Shown: positions 5,047-6,548 of the stretch, one piece after another
Layout of the letters: each line of letters begins with the position of its first letter
How positions within the stretch are numbered: the stretch's first letter is position 1
Assembly: GCA_012269805.1 (NCBI GenBank)
Contig: JAAXJP010000424.1
Coordinates: 257 to 6,804 of the forward strand
Length of the DNA stretch: 6,548 nucleotides
Direction: 5' to 3'
Origin: Rubrivirga sp.
GTDB taxonomy: Bacteria > Bacteroidota > Rhodothermia > Rhodothermales > Rubricoccaceae
Notes under the pieces: generated by a model
The model's input: the letters and a program-made list of their open reading frames with translations, nothing else
Told to the model about the DNA's origin: nothing
Database searches by the model: none
Program-made: the position numbers and the translations under genes

Positions 5047-6548
5047 TCAGGCCGTCACACCGTAGAGCCGCTCGACCTTGTCGCGGGCGTAGGCCAGCCA
5101 CGGGCCGGCCTCGAGGCTCTGGCCGGTCGCGTCGCGGAGGATCTGCCCGGCCGTCTTCGCGCGGCCCCAGCGGTGGACCTTGTCGCGGAGCCACCCGAGC
5201 AAGGGCTCGAACGCGCCCGCCTCCAGCAGGGCGTCGAGGCCGCCGAGGTCGGCGTCGGCGGCCGTCCAGAGCTGGGCGCTCATGAGCGTGCCCAGCGTGT
5301 ACGTCGGGAAGTAGCCGACGGCGCCGAGCGACCAGTGGATGTCCTGGAGGCACCCGTCGGCGTCGGACGGCGGGGCGACGCCCAGGGTCTCGGTCATCCG
5401 CTCGTTCCAGGCGGCGGGGAGGTCGTCGACGGCGAGGTCGCCGGCCAGGAGGGCCCGTTCGAGCTCGAACCGGAGGAGCACATGGAGGTGGTACGTCAAC
5501 TCGTCGGCCTCGACGCGGATGAGCGACGGCTCGACCTTGTTGACGGCCCGCACGAACGCCTTCTGCGGCACGTCCCCGAGGTGTGGGAAGCGCGCTTGGA
5601 GCATCGGATAGGCCCACTCCCAGAACGGCGCGCTTCGGGCGACGAGGTTCTCGTACAGCCGCGACTGGCTCTCGTGGACGCCGAGCGACGCGCCGTCGGC
5701 CAGCGGCGTGCCGGCCAGCTCGGGCGCGAAGCCTTGTTCGTAGATCCCGTGCCCCGCCTCGTGGACCGTGCCGAAGAACGCCGTCGGGAAAAAGTCGGGG
5801 TCGACCCGTGTGGTGATGCGGACGTCGGTGAACCCGAACGCCGTCGTGAACGGGTGGGCAGAGCGGTCCTGGCGGCCGTGGTCGAGGCTGTAGCCGAGCG
5901 CCTGCGCGACGTCGAGCCCGAAGGCCCACTGGGCGTCGGCGTCGAAGGGCCGGCGGAGAAAGGCGTCGTCGGGCGGCTCAGCCTCGGCGACGGCGGCGAC
6001 GAGCGGGACGAGGCCCTCGCGGAGCTCGCCGAACACGGCGGCCACGCCCTCGGCCGAGGCGCCGTGCTCGTACGCGTCGAGGAGCGCGTCGTAGCGGGCG
6101 TCGGCGTCGGAGGGGACGTACGCGCTCCCGCGCTCCCCGGCCACGAGCGGGCGGACGAGGTCGGCCTCCTCGCGCGCCAGCGACAAGATCTGCTCGAGGT
6201 GGGGGGCGAACAGGTCGAACCGGTCGGCCTCCCGGGCCGCCTTCCACACCCCCTTCGCCCGCGCCGACGCCTCGGCCTTTTCGGCCACGAGCCGGCCCGG
6301 CAGGAGCGTCGCGCGCTGCCAGTCGCGCGCGGTCACCCGGAGGAGCGCCCGGTCGAGGTCGTTCCCGCCCTCGGCCCCCTCGATCCATTCGCCGACCCGC
6401 TCGTCCACGAACCGCTCGTGCGCGAACCGCCGGAGCGGGGCGATCTGCCGGCCGCGGGCCTCGGCGCCCCCCGGCGGCATGTAGGTCTCCTGGCCCCACT
6501 CGAGGACGGCGGCGGCGTGGGCGAGGTCGGCGACCTCGGCGAGGCGCT
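5047..6548 (-). CDS. M32 family (carboxypeptidase Taq) zinc metallocarboxypeptidase, 5' end cut by window
   Basis: 499 residues are visible; the frame is open through the window edge, where it reads RLAEVADLAHAAAVLEW then GQETYMPPGGAEARG, the conserved N-terminal motif of the family. The ATG at 6480 is thus internal and about 10-15 residues are missing from a protein that is normally ~500-510 long. Numbering from the first visible residue, the family motifs appear in order: D241-VRITT; the zinc site H262-E-A-G-H266 (bases 5749-5763) with catalytic E263; H291-E292-S-Q, whose glutamate is the third zinc ligand; I343-R-V-E-A-D348-E; and Q401-D-I-H-W405. All residues expected for activity are intact. 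Members are cytosolic, mostly helical, usually dimeric enzymes that remove C-terminal residues from peptides, with broad specificity apart from proline, and probably serve peptide turnover. No signal peptide can be judged because the start is missing. Confidence 0.95.
   Translation of the reverse strand, partial: RLAEVADLAHAAAVLEWGQETYMPPGGAEARGRQIAPLRRFAHERFVDERVGEWIEGAEGGNDLDRALLRVTARDWQRATLLPGRLVAEKAEASARAKGVWKAAREADRFDLFAPHLEQILSLAREEADLVRPLVAGERGSAYVPSDADARYDALLDAYEHGASAEGVAAVFGELREGLVPLVAAVAEAEPPDDAFLRRPFDADAQWAFGLDVAQALGYSLDHGRQDRSAHPFTTAFGFTDVRITTRVDPDFFPTAFFGTVHEAGHGIYEQGFAPELAGTPLADGASLGVHESQSRLYENLVARSAPFWEWAYPMLQARFPHLGDVPQKAFVRAVNKVEPSLIRVEADELTYHLHVLLRFELERALLAGDLAVDDLPAAWNERMTETLGVAPPSDADGCLQDIHWSLGAVGYFPTYTLGTLMSAQLWTAADADLGGLDALLEAGAFEPLLGWLRDKVHRWGRAKTAGQILRDATGQSLEAGPWLAYARDKVERLYGVTA

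Noticed and set aside
4751..5929. 392-codon minus-strand frame overlapping the M32 peptidase
   Set aside because: It fragments the peptidase sequence in the wrong frame and lacks every M32 motif, all of which lie in the 5047-6548 frame.

Overview
The window is a very GC-rich stretch of bacterial chromosome (visibly around 70% G+C, not computed) holding five protein genes and no mobile, CRISPR or RNA element that I can recognise. It appears to be ordinary, densely packed housekeeping DNA. The gene content (a DUF2339 membrane protein, a choice-of-anchor B propeller protein, a large FtsX-type permease, a beta-hydroxyacid dehydrogenase and an M32 carboxypeptidase), together with the extreme GC wobble bias, would fit a high-GC member of the Rhodothermota such as the Rubricoccaceae. 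That placement is an inference of moderate-to-low certainty; Gemmatimonadota or Myxococcota are not excluded.

Layout, left to right. (1) 3-329, plus strand: the last 108 codons of a DUF2339 polytopic membrane protein, cut by the window start. (2) 326-1402, plus: a secreted choice-of-anchor B/LVIVD-type beta-propeller protein, overlapping gene 1 by an ATGA. (3) 1500-4058 (or from GTG 1455), plus: a 10-TM, double-FtsX-domain ABC transporter permease of the YbbP type with no ATPase partner in view. (4) 4144-5010, plus: an NAD(P)-dependent beta-hydroxyacid dehydrogenase with glyoxylate/succinic-semialdehyde-reductase-like motifs. (5) 5047-6548, minus: an M32 (Taq-type) metallocarboxypeptidase, complete at its C-terminus and lacking only about 10-15 N-terminal residues at the window edge.

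Genes 1 and 2 are probably co-translated. Genes 3 and 4 each follow a short gap containing a GC hairpin, and genes 4 and 5 converge on a third such hairpin. The three hairpins share a 12-base core (GGCRCCGAGGCG), which is the most interesting non-coding signal here. No gene longer than about 100 bp separates from its neighbour, so there is no large empty region. I found no convincing -35/-10 or Bacteroidota-type promoter. I saw no evidence of a novel defence, mobile or biosynthetic system.
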